Origin: Deltaproteobacteria bacterium
Lineage (GTDB): Bacteria > Desulfobacterota > Desulfobacteria > Desulfobacterales > JAFDCJ01
Assembly: GCA_024277475.1 (NCBI GenBank)
Contig: JAJRVC010000025.1
Location: 1-23,061, forward strand
Reading direction: 5' to 3'
DNA length: 23,061 nt
Shown here: positions 1 to 8,190 of the stretch, in pieces
How positions within the stretch are numbered: position 1 is the stretch's first letter
Layout: each line of letters begins with the position of its first letter
The notes under the pieces: generated by a model
What the model was told of the DNA's origin: nothing
What the model saw: the letters and a program-made list of their open reading frames with translations, nothing else
Database searches by the model: none
Position numbers and translations under genes: made by a program

Positions 1-48
1 AACCAAGCATTATGAAAAAGGCAAAAAGATTTCTAACAAACAAATGGC

Positions 49-150
49 GTCACTCAAAATCAATCGACATGAAATATTCCCCCAATGGAATTACACTTTA
101 ATGGCATGAAAATGTGAAATTATTCTTGAGTGACTCCTTAGCTCCATTGG
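49..150. repeat. Interleaved inverted repeats upstream of the secreted-protein gene
   Basis: The 9-base arm GTCACTCAA (49-57) is the reverse complement of TTGAGTGAC (126-134), and similarity extends outward to about 13 of 16 bases. A second pair, CCAATGGA (82-89) and TCCATTGG (143-150), is also perfect but interleaves with the first pair instead of nesting. The region lies just upstream of the ribosome binding site of the gene at 173, so it could be an operator or leader structure. Both pairings could also be chance in AT-rich DNA. Confidence 0.35.
109..141 (+). repeat. Dispersed spacer repeat, copy A
   Basis: This 33-base stretch, beginning AAAATGTGAA and ending near CCTTAG, matches 14824-14856 at 28 of 33 positions by eye. 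Both copies are intergenic. This copy contains the right arm TTGAGTGAC of the inverted repeat described for 49-150. It is probably a member of a dispersed non-coding repeat family. Confidence 0.55.
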
Positions 151-172
151 CAGCAATTTAAGGAGACTCAAA

Positions 173-2047
173 ATGATGACAATAACAGCACGTACTTTCC
201 TTGCCTGGGTTTTGATTGCCTTGGCGTCGAGTTTTTCCCACCCGGCCGCGGCGGGCAATAGATACCCATATGTTCCCCTCATGACGGAAATATCGCCTTT
301 CCCAAAAGAAGGGGAACCGGCGTGGATTGAATTTTTCAATCCACTCGCAGTCCCGGTGAATGCCTCGGCGTTAATGATCGTTATCAATGATGAATACCGG
401 TACTCTTTTCCGGAAAATCTGGATCGCGTTCCGCCAAAGGGGTTTGTCATCCTGAAACTTGACGGCAAGGGTAAATCAGATAAATATCGATATAAGGCGG
501 GCACAGCCGTTGTGCACTCCCCGTGGGATTTAACGAAGAAAATGAAGGGCAAACCCGGCCAGATTGCAGTTTACCGAAAAGCTGTGGATAAAGAATATAA
601 ATTGAAAGGATTTGTTTCCTGGGGCGCACCAGGTTCCAAAAAGAGCCAAACTCCGGAGCGCAACCGCATCTGGAGGCCCAGCTGGTTTGTAGAGATTGCG
701 CAAGGAACAGGCGACTACAACCCGGGCGCCATAAGACAAGCGGACTATGTCATCGGCCTTTACCCGGGTAGCCGAACAACCGGATTAACAGACTGGATCC
801 TTTACCTCAGGGATGAGGCCAAGCCCGGCAGGCAAAACGTCGTCCCGCGCCCGGCTTTATTCAGCCCGCATGATGGAGCCGTGGTGCGCAGCGAGGACGT
901 TGTTGTTGGATGGATTACCAACAAGCATGCCCGCAAATTTCGATTTCAAATCGCCAAAGATCCCGACTTCGACTCGATTATAGAGGATAAAATCCTGGAG
1001 GTCCCGATGTACCGGCCAACTGATGTCTTGCCCGAAGGGATCTACTATTACCGGGTCAAGATTTTTGATGACGATCAGCGGGAAAGCGCCTTTAGCCAAA
1101 CAAAGAAGATCATCATCAAGATAATGCAAAAGATCAGGCCCGGGGATAACAGTGTGCCGGAGGAAAAAATTCTATCCTCTATAGTTCCGGTGTTTCAAAA
1201 AAAAGATACGAATCTGCTGTGTCTGGATGGATGTGCTTCAGATCGGCACGCTTGGTCGCCAACACACTGGGACGGTGGTCACCCGCCTGCCAGCCCCCTT
1301 TCTCTCCTGATAAATCCTGATCACGGCCTGGGCAATTGTGCGCGAGCTGCTATTGCGATGATGGTTTCCGCTTACGGTAAAAGCCTTTCTCAGGATCGCA
1401 TCGCGTATTACACCGAAGAGGAGAGCCCCAATGAAGGAGACGGCATGCCCGAGGCAGATCTGGCTCACTTCGTTGGGATGTCTTTCAGCTCAACGGATGG
1501 GGGCGCGGAGACTGTTACCCTGTCATGGGCGCTTAGCGCACCTCCAAGCTTTTTGTACAGCAGCCCGACCTTTGCTCAGTTGCAGTCCTGGTTGCATAAT
1601 AATCGGCCGATTATGACTCGAATCTCACTTTTGCCGATAGTCGGTTTGGGTCATGTTCGTGTTATAAACGGCTATCGTGTCGACAATGCCAACGTAAAAT
1701 GGGTTCGTATCCTGGATCCGCTGAAATGGTTTTCAAGCCCGCGATGGGAGACATTTGCAAGTTGGAATGCCTTCGACGCGGGGACCTGGGTGGGGCCGGC
1801 CGGCGCTCCCAACGCGCGCGAAGATGAGGCCGACATCTGGATTGACTCGGATAATGATGGAATCATGGATTTCGATGAAAACAAACGTTTTTTCACAAAA
1901 ACCTCGCACAAGGACTCTGACTGTGACGGCATAGAAGACAAAGATGAAATCCGAGACTATATCTTTGATTCAGCCAACAATTATGACTATGGCAATCCTG
2001 ACGGTGATGCCGACGGTGTGCGCAAGGAGCTCGACCCGGATGAATAA
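173..2047 (+). CDS. Secreted lamin-tail / Fn3-like / C39-like cysteine peptidase protein with calcium-type C-terminal repeats
   Basis: Predicted 624-residue exported protein. Residues 1-27 form a signal peptide ending in AAA-G. Residues 33-150 resemble a lamin-tail (LTD) beta-sandwich: EWIEFFNP-like motif, then a backbone of short strands. Residues 226-316 look like a fibronectin-III or Ig-like unit. Residues 378-540 resemble a C39/papain-like peptidase: C389 in GNCARAAIAMM, H494 in GLGHVRVINGY and D515 in ILDP are spaced as a Cys-His-Asp triad. Residues 558-624 carry thrombospondin-3-like DSDNDGIMD, DSDCDGIED and NPDGDADG calcium-binding loops. The start follows AAGGAG about 7 bases upstream. 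The usual Gln of the C39 oxyanion hole is not obvious, so activity is uncertain; the fold may be used for binding. It stands alone on the + strand. The likely role is a cell-surface or extracellular protein; the substrate is unknown. Confidence 0.8.
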   Translation: MMTITARTFLAWVLIALASSFSHPAAAGNRYPYVPLMTEISPFPKEGEPAWIEFFNPLAVPVNASALMIVINDEYRYSFPENLDRVPPKGFVILKLDGKGKSDKYRYKAGTAVVHSPWDLTKKMKGKPGQIAVYRKAVDKEYKLKGFVSWGAPGSKKSQTPERNRIWRPSWFVEIAQGTGDYNPGAIRQADYVIGLYPGSRTTGLTDWILYLRDEAKPGRQNVVPRPALFSPHDGAVVRSEDVVVGWITNKHARKFRFQIAKDPDFDSIIEDKILEVPMYRPTDVLPEGIYYYRVKIFDDDQRESAFSQTKKIIIKIMQKIRPGDNSVPEEKILSSIVPVFQKKDTNLLCLDGCASDRHAWSPTHWDGGHPPASPLSLLINPDHGLGNCARAAIAMMVSAYGKSLSQDRIAYYTEEESPNEGDGMPEADLAHFVGMSFSSTDGGAETVTLSWALSAPPSFLYSSPTFAQLQSWLHNNRPIMTRISLLPIVGLGHVRVINGYRVDNANVKWVRILDPLKWFSSPRWETFASWNAFDAGTWVGPAGAPNAREDEADIWIDSDNDGIMDFDENKRFFTKTSHKDSDCDGIEDKDEIRDYIFDSANNYDYGNPDGDADGVRKELDPDE

Positions 2048-2052
2048 CAAAT

Positions 2053-2073
2053 CGTGGCGGGGGTTAGGCCACG
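2053..2073 (+). terminator. Possible hairpin after the secreted-protein gene
   Basis: CGTGGC (2053-2058) and GCCACG (2068-2073) form a 6-bp GC-rich stem with a 9-base loop, starting 6 bases after the stop codon. No run of T follows, so it is a weak candidate for an intrinsic terminator. Confidence 0.3.
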
Positions 2074-2171
2074 CTCAATAATTGGCATTGCCTGGTGCAG
2101 TGGGCACTTTAAATTACCAGTTTATTTGGTTTTAAGCTATTTTTATCTTTCTTCAGGCCGACGGCCGGGCT

Positions 2172-2199
2172 GAACCCTTGAACCCAGAACCCAGAACCC
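2172..2199. repeat. Short-period spacer repeat (GAACCC-type)
   Basis: The spacer between the convergent genes ending at 2047 and 2208 holds a tandem of GAACCC units about 7-8 bases apart (TGAACCCTTG, AACCCAGAAC, CCAGAACCC). A related run of AACCCGGAACC and TTGAACC lies at 19741-19779. It has no coding potential. Confidence 0.5.
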
Positions 2200-2207
2200 G
2201 TAAACAC

Positions 2208-3674
2208 TTACGCATCCAGCAATCCGGTCCTGGCGTTAAATTCCTTGATCAGCTCATCGATTTCATCCACACAGGCCGGGATGTTCTCCCAGTAGTCATC
2301 CTCATACCACTGCTGCTGAATTTCATCATAGGTCTTTCCCTGCTGCTCAACCCAGGTGTAGTATTTGAGGTTGTGAATGCGCTTGCGGCCGTAGTAGGTG
2401 AGCTCTTCCATGTTGTCGATGGTCAACCCCTGGAGATGCCGGGCGTAGACCGCTGCGGCATCATTTTCGCTGAATTCGCCGCGTTCTGAGGTCAGCTCGC
2501 GCAGCCGGCTGTCATACATTTCCATGGAATCGGTCAGTACGGTGAGCACGATATCATGCGCCCCCAATTCATAGTAGCGGGCGAATTTGATCGCGCCGAC
2601 CAGGTTGCCTACGCTGGATATTCCCAGCAAATCCAGCTCATTGACCAGCGATTCGGCAACACCTTTTGACACCAGGTACTTTTTACCGGCTGACTCGTTG
2701 AAAAGCCGGATAAGGTTCATAGGAGTTTCGTCGTCCACGGCGATAACCATGTCCGTGTTTTTGGTGTTGTGAATCCAGGGCACGTGCTTGTCGCCGATAC
2801 CCTCGATGCGGTGGACGCCGAATCCGTTTTGCAGCAGAGTCGGACACTGCAGCGCTTCGCTCGCAGCAATTTTGCTCAAGGGAAATTTCTTTTTGAGAAA
2901 ATCCCCGCAGGCAATTGTGCCGCCTGACCCGGTAGCCGAAATGAATCCCCGGAAGCTATCCTCGGGGCCCATGATGCCGTCGAGCACCTCGACCATGGCC
3001 GGACCGGTGATCTCGTGGTGCCACAGATAGTTGCCGAACTCATCGAATTGATTGAAAATGACAAGATCCTGGCCGGATTTGCGCAACTCCCAGCATTTGT
3101 CGAATATCTCTTTGACGTTGCTTTCACTGCCCGGTGTTTTGATGGTTTCACCCGCCACTGAGGCCAACCAGTCAAATCGTTCCCGACTCATCCCTTCCGG
3201 CAGGATGGCAATGGACGCGCAACCCAGCAGCGTGGAGTCGTAGGCGCCTCCCCGACAATAGTTGCCGGTGGACGGCCATACGGCTTTCTGGGTGCTGGGA
3301 TCGAATTGACCGGTTACCAGCCGGGGAACCAGGCAACCGAAGGCGGCGCCGACTTTATGTGCCCCGGTGGGAAACCACTTGCCGATGGGGGCGACAATCC
3401 GGGCCTCGATACCGGTCAGAGCCCGGGGAAATTCAATAAAATTAACACCGCCAAAGCCACCACCATGGACAACGGGCTCGTTGTGCCAGGTAATGCGAAA
3501 CAGGTTGAGGGGGTCGATATCCCACAGCCCGATATTTTTCAATCCGGCTACAACGGCAGCGGGAATCAGATTTGGGTCTTGCTGCTGCTTGAAAGTAGGA
3601 ATAATGATATTTCTTTCCCGGGCCCTTTGCACGGCCCTTTCGAGCGCTTGGGGATTAACGGTTAAATCGATCAC
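2208..3674 (-). CDS. Fold-type-II PLP-dependent enzyme, TrpB/cysteine-synthase-like
   Basis: 488 residues. The Schiff-base lysine is probably K107 in PTGAHKVGAAFG, which resembles the TrpB GAHK motif. STGN (135-138) is the substrate-carboxylate loop, and TGSGGT (248-253) is the glycine-rich PLP-phosphate loop. These mark a tryptophan-synthase-beta-family lyase, synthase or deaminase. At 488 residues it is longer than TrpB (about 400) or cysteine synthase (about 310), with extra sequence at both ends. No trpA or cysE neighbour is present, so tryptophan or cysteine synthesis is not supported. The start is GTG at 3674, preceded by AAAGGAG about 8 bases upstream. It lies downstream of another PLP gene on the same strand, about 196 bp apart. 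The reaction is unknown; amino-acid beta-elimination or replacement is the safest inference. Confidence 0.85.
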   Translation of the reverse strand: MIDLTVNPQALERAVQRARERNIIIPTFKQQQDPNLIPAAVVAGLKNIGLWDIDPLNLFRITWHNEPVVHGGGFGGVNFIEFPRALTGIEARIVAPIGKWFPTGAHKVGAAFGCLVPRLVTGQFDPSTQKAVWPSTGNYCRGGAYDSTLLGCASIAILPEGMSRERFDWLASVAGETIKTPGSESNVKEIFDKCWELRKSGQDLVIFNQFDEFGNYLWHHEITGPAMVEVLDGIMGPEDSFRGFISATGSGGTIACGDFLKKKFPLSKIAASEALQCPTLLQNGFGVHRIEGIGDKHVPWIHNTKNTDMVIAVDDETPMNLIRLFNESAGKKYLVSKGVAESLVNELDLLGISSVGNLVGAIKFARYYELGAHDIVLTVLTDSMEMYDSRLRELTSERGEFSENDAAAVYARHLQGLTIDNMEELTYYGRKRIHNLKYYTWVEQQGKTYDEIQQQWYEDDYWENIPACVDEIDELIKEFNARTGLLDA

Positions 3675-3740
3675 AGCCAGTCTCCTTTAAAACCAGTAAT
3701 GGAATATTGGAGGAATGGATTCTTATCTTTAAAAAACAAT

Positions 3741-3830
3741 CGGACAGGATCGTCAGGATAGAGCGGCCTTCGGCCGAAGGGCTTATCACCGCAGGTGAAA
3801 AAAATATAGTCAATCCGGTAAATCCGGTCT
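3741..3830. repeat. Short-period repeats between the two PLP genes
   Basis: The spacer holds GGACAGGATCGTCAGGAT (3742-3759), a perfect palindrome CCTTCGGCCGAAGG (3767-3780), and CAATCCGGTAAATCCGGTCT (3811-3830), the last being two 9-base ATCCGGTNA-type units. The first motif resembles, on the other strand, 14933-14953. The palindrome could form a strong hairpin in the mRNA between the genes. Confidence 0.5.
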
Positions 3831-3870
3831 AAAAAAAAATCGAATCTATACCTCTTCCCTTCGAAATTCG

Positions 3871-5151
3871 TCATTTGCCTTCCTCCCATCCCGCCACAAC
3901 TCCTTTGAGTGCTTCCAAATCCGGCATAACCCGAAACGGCTTGGTTCCTACAAGAGCCACCGCCTGCATGGCGCCGGCTACATCTTTCAGCCCATTGCCG
4001 GTGTTGAGCACGATGATCTTCTCATCTGTGGAAACCAGTCGTTTATCCACCGCTTTCACCAGGCCGGCATACGCGGCCGCACCGGCAGGTTCGGCAAAAA
4101 CCCCGGTGCTGCGGGCCAATTCAGGAATCGCAGTCAAAATCTCGTCATCCGAAAGACAGATGTAGGCGCCGCCGGTCTCCGTTACGGCGGTCAGCGCCTT
4201 GATACGGTCCCGGGGCAGCCCGGCACTGATGCTGTCGGCGACTGTTTGGGCGCTAACCGGTGGTTTGGTGAGAACATCTTCACCGTTCTTCCAGGCCGCA
4301 TACATAAAACTGCTGCCCACGGCCTGCACACCCATCAGCTTCGGCATTTTGTCGATCCATCCCAGTGCAAGCAAGTCTTTTAACCCCTTGTGCAATCCTC
4401 CAATGATACAGCCGTCGCCTACGCTGACAAAGATGCTGTCCGGCGCCTTCCACTCGAGCTGTTCGCAGATCTCATAGGCGGCGGTCTTCTTGCCTTCGGT
4501 CATATATGGGTTATAGCCGGAGTTGCGGTTATACCAGCCGTAAGTCTTAGCGGCTTTGAGGCAAAGCTCGAAGGCGTCATCGTAGGTTCCCTTTACCAGA
4601 ATGACCCGGGAGCCGAAGACCAGCAGTTGAGCAATTTTGGCTTGGGGGGCGGTTTCCGGTACGAAAATCACGTTCGGCTGCCCCACGCAGGCACACAGGC
4701 CGCTCAAGGCTGCCGCGGCATTTCCGGTACTGGCTGTTGTTATGACCCGAGCTCCCCTTTCCATGGCTTTCACCACGGCGATGGCGCTGGCACGGTCTTT
4801 AAAAGATGCCGTCGGCTGAAGGCCGTCGTCTTTGACCCAGACCGTCTTCAGCCCCAGCTCTGAAGCCAGCCGTGGCGCTGGATATAAGGGTGTCCAGCCC
4901 ACTGCCAGAGATGGAACCGATGCATCCGGCCGGACCGGCAGCATCGGTTTGTAGCGCCAGATCGTAAGATCGTTGGCACGCAAAAGCGTTTCCCTGCTGA
5001 TCCGCCGCCCAATAAAATCATAGTCGTACTGAACGTCAAGAACCCCTTCGTCCCCATGATCCGGGCAGACATAGTCGACCTCGTCGGGACAGTATCGTTT
5101 CCCGCAAATAAGACATTTCAGATTGAGAATATTATCCAATTTTACAGCCAA
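3871..5151 (-). CDS. Threonine-synthase-like PLP enzyme with N-terminal zinc-ribbon-like segment
   Basis: 426 residues, fold type II. The N-terminus has cysteines C13, C16, C21 and C29 (CLICGK...VCPDHG) as in archaeal/plant-type threonine synthases. K118 in TASFKDR is the PLP lysine, STGN (141-144) is the substrate loop, and SVGDG (243-248) is the phosphate loop. Threonine synthase converts O-phosphohomoserine to threonine. No homoserine dehydrogenase or kinase gene is nearby, so a related lyase or deaminase role is possible. The listed start is TTG at 5151, but AGAGGA ends directly against it; TTG at 5139 would leave a 12-base gap. A stop (TGA) lies 11 codons upstream and no ATG is available. 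It is divergent from the BMP transporter across a 313-bp spacer. Its stop codon lies within a spacer-repeat motif (see 5251-5284). Confidence 0.85.
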   Translation of the reverse strand: MAVKLDNILNLKCLICGKRYCPDEVDYVCPDHGDEGVLDVQYDYDFIGRRISRETLLRANDLTIWRYKPMLPVRPDASVPSLAVGWTPLYPAPRLASELGLKTVWVKDDGLQPTASFKDRASAIAVVKAMERGARVITTASTGNAAAALSGLCACVGQPNVIFVPETAPQAKIAQLLVFGSRVILVKGTYDDAFELCLKAAKTYGWYNRNSGYNPYMTEGKKTAAYEICEQLEWKAPDSIFVSVGDGCIIGGLHKGLKDLLALGWIDKMPKLMGVQAVGSSFMYAAWKNGEDVLTKPPVSAQTVADSISAGLPRDRIKALTAVTETGGAYICLSDDEILTAIPELARSTGVFAEPAGAAAYAGLVKAVDKRLVSTDEKIIVLNTGNGLKDVAGAMQAVALVGTKPFRVMPDLEALKGVVAGWEEGK

Positions 5152-5250
5152 TCCTCTAAAGATGGTGAATAGATCTTTTCAGTTGTTGCGCCGGACAGAT
5201 AATTGGTTATCAAATGCCGTGGTCCGCCATCGACGAATAATTTTTAATAA

Positions 5251-5284
5251 ACAGACAGAGCGAAGCGATTCCATCCTTCGTCAT
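5251..5284 (-). repeat. GACAGAG...CGTCAT spacer repeat, copy 1
   Basis: 34 bases matching 18032-18065 at 31 positions; the shared core is GACAGAG, GAAGCG and CCATCCTTCGTCAT. Further CGTCCTTCGTCAT units follow to 5307. The 5152-5464 spacer between divergent genes otherwise holds the motif at 5377, the palindrome at 5410, and the AGGGAGGA ribosome binding site of the transporter gene. I see no small gene in it. Confidence 0.6.
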
Positions 5285-5376
5285 TTTGCATTCGTCCTTC
5301 GTCATTCCCAACAACCTGCGTAAAATATAAAGACTGATATGTCAATAAAATTCAGTTCACTTTTAAATCTATTACA

Positions 5377-5391
5377 GGTGATACTTGCACT
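5377..5391 (+). promoter_or_regulatory. GGTNNNACTTGCACT motif upstream of the transporter operon
   Basis: The 15-base GGTGATACTTGCACT followed by an A-rich run recurs as GGTATCACTTGCACT at 16067-16081 (12 of 15 identical, both followed by an A-rich stretch). TTGCAC could serve as a -35 element, but no convincing -10 hexamer sits 17 bases downstream. The GG-to-GC spacing is 8, so it is not a standard sigma-54 site. Its role is unproven. Confidence 0.3.
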
Positions 5392-5409
5392 GAAAAATAG
5401 GATGTGATA

Positions 5410-5419
5410 GTTACGTAAC
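5410..5419. promoter_or_regulatory. Palindrome GTTACGTAAC, possible operator
   Basis: A perfect 10-base palindrome lies about 45 bases upstream of the binding-protein start and about 20 bases after the TTGCACT motif. That position would suit a dimeric repressor or activator site. No regulator gene is present in the window, and a 10-base palindrome can arise by chance. Confidence 0.3.
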
Positions 5420-5464
5420 CATTCAAACAATCAACCACTTAGCGATATCTAAAGGGAGGATAAA

Positions 5465-6568
5465 ATGAGAAAAAACAGAGCATTATCAATGTTAGTGGTT
5501 TTGGGTATTTTTAGCTGGGTCCTTTTTACTGCAGGCGGACCGGTACCGGCTAAGGCCGAAGCCGCGAAATCTGAAAAAATCGCCTTCATCTATGTCGGTC
5601 CGGTGGGAGACCTGGGATGGAGCTATGAGCATGATAACGGGCGCAAGATGCTGGAGGCAAAGTTCGGCGACAAGGTAAAGACCGCCATTATCGAAAGTGT
5701 GCCCTAAGGTCCTGATGCAGCCCGGATTATTCGTCAGTATGCACAGCAGGGCTACAAGGTGATCTTTGCCACTTCATTCGGCTATATGGACCCCATGGTG
5801 GAAGTAGCCCGGGATTTCCCCAATGTCTACTTTGAGCACTGTTCCGGTTACAAAACGGCCCCGAACATGAGCACCTACTTCGGCCGTATGTATCAGCCCC
5901 GCTATCTCTCCGGAATCGTAGCCGGAAAAATGACCCGGTCCAACATTATCGGCTATGTCGCCGCGTTTCCGATTCCCGAAGTTATCCGGGGTATCAATGC
6001 CTTTACCCTGGGCGCACGTTCCGTTAATCCCGATGTTCAGGTGAGGGTTGTGTGGACCAGCACATGGTTCGATCCGGTCAAGGAGCGTGAAGCGGCGGTT
6101 GCGCTGATAGACGCGGGTGCGGACCTCATTGCCCAGCATCAGGACACCACCGAACCGCAAAAAGCTGCCAAAGAAAGAGGATTTTCAAGTATCGGGTATG
6201 ACTCTGATATGCGCAGGTTCGTCGGCGACAGCGTTCTGGTCAGCCCGGTGTGGAATTGGGGTTCCTATTACGTGGAAACCGTAAACGCCGCTTTAAACGG
6301 GACTTGGAAAAGTCATCAGTATTGGGGCGGATTGAAAGAGGGAATCGTCCGTCTTTCCGAATTTAGTCCCAAGGTGCCGCAGGAGGTTAAAGATTTGGTT
6401 GCCGCCAAACGGCAAGCGATCATCAGCGGGGCCTGGGATGTGTTCCAGGGCCCCATTGTGGATCAAAACGGCAAGGAGGTGGTTCCCGCCGGCGCTAAAA
6501 TGAGCGATCCCGAGATGCTCAATATGAACTTCTTTGTAAAAGGTGTCATTGGTAAAACTGGAAATTGA
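5465..6568 (+). pseudogene. BMP-family ABC transporter substrate-binding protein, interrupted by in-frame TAA
   Basis: One reading frame of 368 codons encodes a basic membrane protein (BMP/PnrA/NupA) family periplasmic binding protein, broken only by TAA at codon 81 (5705-5707). Residues 1-32 are a signal peptide (hydrophobic core, then AKA-EA). Next comes KIAFIYVGPVGDLGWSYEH, typical of the family. After the stop the same frame continues with GPDAARIIRQYAQQGYKVIF and the hallmark ATSFGYMD. Family members normally have VPEGPDA here, so the stop replaces a Glu codon (GAA to TAA, one base). The frame then runs 286 codons without damage. The start has AGGGAGGA 5 bases upstream. Family members bind purine nucleosides or related ligands. 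As read, two fragments result and the second lacks a signal peptide. It is either a recent nonsense mutation or a sequencing/assembly error. Confidence 0.85.
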
Positions 6569-6628
6569 AAATTTTGCAAGCTATGCGGTTAAATAAGTAA
6601 CTGGATTTTCAACAAGAAGTATTTCTTT

Positions 6629-6649
6629 GACCACGGACCACCGACAACC
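6629..6649. repeat. Short-period spacer repeat (GACCACG-type)
   Basis: Between the binding-protein and ATPase genes the + strand reads GACCACGG, ACCACCG, ACAACC: degenerate 7-base units. It lies 21 bases before the ATPase start, where a ribosome binding site would be expected but is not obvious. Confidence 0.4.
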
Positions 6650-6669
6650 AAAAACGGGCGTACGATCTA

Positions 6670-8175
6670 ATGAACCCACCCCTTCTCGAAATGAAAGGGA
6701 TCACCAAAAAATTTCCCAATGTGGTGGCCAATGAACGGGTCGACTTGGAGCTCTATCCCGGTGAAGTCCTTGCCCTGTTAGGAGAAAACGGAGCGGGCAA
6801 GAGCAGCCTTATGAATGTTCTGGCCGGACTGTACCGGGCCGACGAAGGCGAAATCTTTATCCGCGGCAAACGGGTAGAGATCACCTCTCCTTGTGAGGCC
6901 ATGCTCCTGGGGATCGGCATGGTCCATCAGAACTTCATGCTGGTGGATACCATGACCGTAGCGGAGAATATCATCCTGGGGATGTCGGACCTGCCGCTTG
7001 TCCCGGACATGGATAATGTCAGTGAACGGATACAGCGCCTCTCGGAAAGGTACAACCTTGAGGTCGACCCCCAGAGCTATATCTGGCAATTGGGTGTGGG
7101 AGAACGGCAAAGAGTTGAAATTTTAAAGCTTATCTACCGCGGCGCCGAGATCCTTATACTGGACGAACCCACGGCGGTCTTAACCCCCCAGGAGTCCAGG
7201 GGATTAAACCGGGTGATTCATCAGATGACCGCCGAAGGCAAATCCGCCATTTTCATCACCCATAAGATGGAAGAAGTTGTGACATTTTCCGACTGGGTGC
7301 GCGTGCTGCATAAAGGGCGTCTGGTGGCGGTAAAAAAAACCAAAGAGACCACCCCCCGGGAACTCGTGCGCCTGATGGTGGGCAGAGACGTACTTTTCAG
7401 CCTGGAAAAGAAGGAACACAACCCGGGAGAGGTCATCCTGGAGCTCAATGATATTCAGGCGGTTGATGATAAGGGCCTCCCGGCCCTTAAGAGCGTTTCG
7501 TTCAAAATCCGATCGGGAGAGATCCTGGGCATCGCCGGGGTGGCGGGCAATGGCCAGAAACAACTGGCCGAAGTTTTAACGGGACTTCGTAAAACCACCG
7601 GCGGCCGAATACGCATCAATGGCGAGGTCAGAACCAACAAGACACCCTTTGATATGATCTGCTGCGGGGTCAGCCATATTCCGGCAGACCGGAACGTGCG
7701 CGGGGTCGTCGGCGACATGAGTGTTGCCGATAATCTTGCCATGAAAGGCTATCGAAAAGCGCCGTTGACGCAAAGGGGAATTTTGCACCCTAAAAGAATT
7801 CTGGCAATGGGTTGTCGCATGATCGACGCCTTCCGTATTGATACCCCTACGCCGCATACCCACGCCAAATTTCTTTCCGGAGGCAATGTTCAAAAAATAA
7901 TTTTGGCAAGAGAAATCGATGCCTGCCGTGAACTGCTCATAGCAGCCTATCCCTCAAGGGGCCTGGACGTGGGTGCTACCGAATATGTTCGTAACCAAAT
8001 GATTGAGCAAAGCGAGTTGGGCAAGGCTGTTTTGCTGATTTCCGAAGACCTGGAAGAACTGATGACCGTTGCAGATCAAATTGCCGTATTATATGAAGGC
8101 CGCATCATGGGTATCCTTACCTGCCAAGAAGCGGACACCGAAAAACTTGGCATGATGATGGCGGGAGTGAATTAA
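6670..8175 (+). CDS. BMP-type ABC transporter, double ATP-binding protein
   Basis: 501 residues containing two fused ABC ATPase domains, the standard form in BMP-family nucleoside importers (B. subtilis NupO and relatives). Domain 1 has Walker A GENGAGKSS (38-46), Q-loop Q87, a diverged signature LGVGERQ (141-147) and Walker B ILILDEP (161-167). Domain 2 has a degenerate P-loop GVAGNGQKQL (290-299), a good signature LSGGN (402-406) and the Walker-B-region form LLIAAYPSRGLDVGA, lacking the usual acidic residues, as is common in this class. It acts at the inner face of the membrane, powering import with the two permeases that follow. The start ATG at 6670 has no clear ribosome binding site. It is in the same direction as the binding-protein gene, with 101 bp between them. 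Confidence 0.93.
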   Translation: MNPPLLEMKGITKKFPNVVANERVDLELYPGEVLALLGENGAGKSSLMNVLAGLYRADEGEIFIRGKRVEITSPCEAMLLGIGMVHQNFMLVDTMTVAENIILGMSDLPLVPDMDNVSERIQRLSERYNLEVDPQSYIWQLGVGERQRVEILKLIYRGAEILILDEPTAVLTPQESRGLNRVIHQMTAEGKSAIFITHKMEEVVTFSDWVRVLHKGRLVAVKKTKETTPRELVRLMVGRDVLFSLEKKEHNPGEVILELNDIQAVDDKGLPALKSVSFKIRSGEILGIAGVAGNGQKQLAEVLTGLRKTTGGRIRINGEVRTNKTPFDMICCGVSHIPADRNVRGVVGDMSVADNLAMKGYRKAPLTQRGILHPKRILAMGCRMIDAFRIDTPTPHTHAKFLSGGNVQKIILAREIDACRELLIAAYPSRGLDVGATEYVRNQMIEQSELGKAVLLISEDLEELMTVADQIAVLYEGRIMGILTCQEADTEKLGMMMAGVN

Positions 8176-8190
8176 GTAAAACTCAATTCG

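Noticed and set aside
4390..4863. 157-residue + strand ORF inside the threonine-synthase-like gene
   Set aside because: Antisense shadow; glycine- and valine-rich low-quality translation.
5377..5391. Sigma-54 promoter
   Set aside because: GG and GC are 8 bases apart instead of the strict 10.
5705..5707. Recoding of the stop in the binding protein (selenocysteine or pyrrolysine)
   Set aside because: The codon is TAA; known bacterial recoding uses TGA or TAG, and family homologues have Glu here.
5759..6568. Separate gene starting at GTG 5759
   Set aside because: It is the same frame as the upstream fragment, starts mid-domain, lacks a signal peptide and a suitable ribosome binding site.
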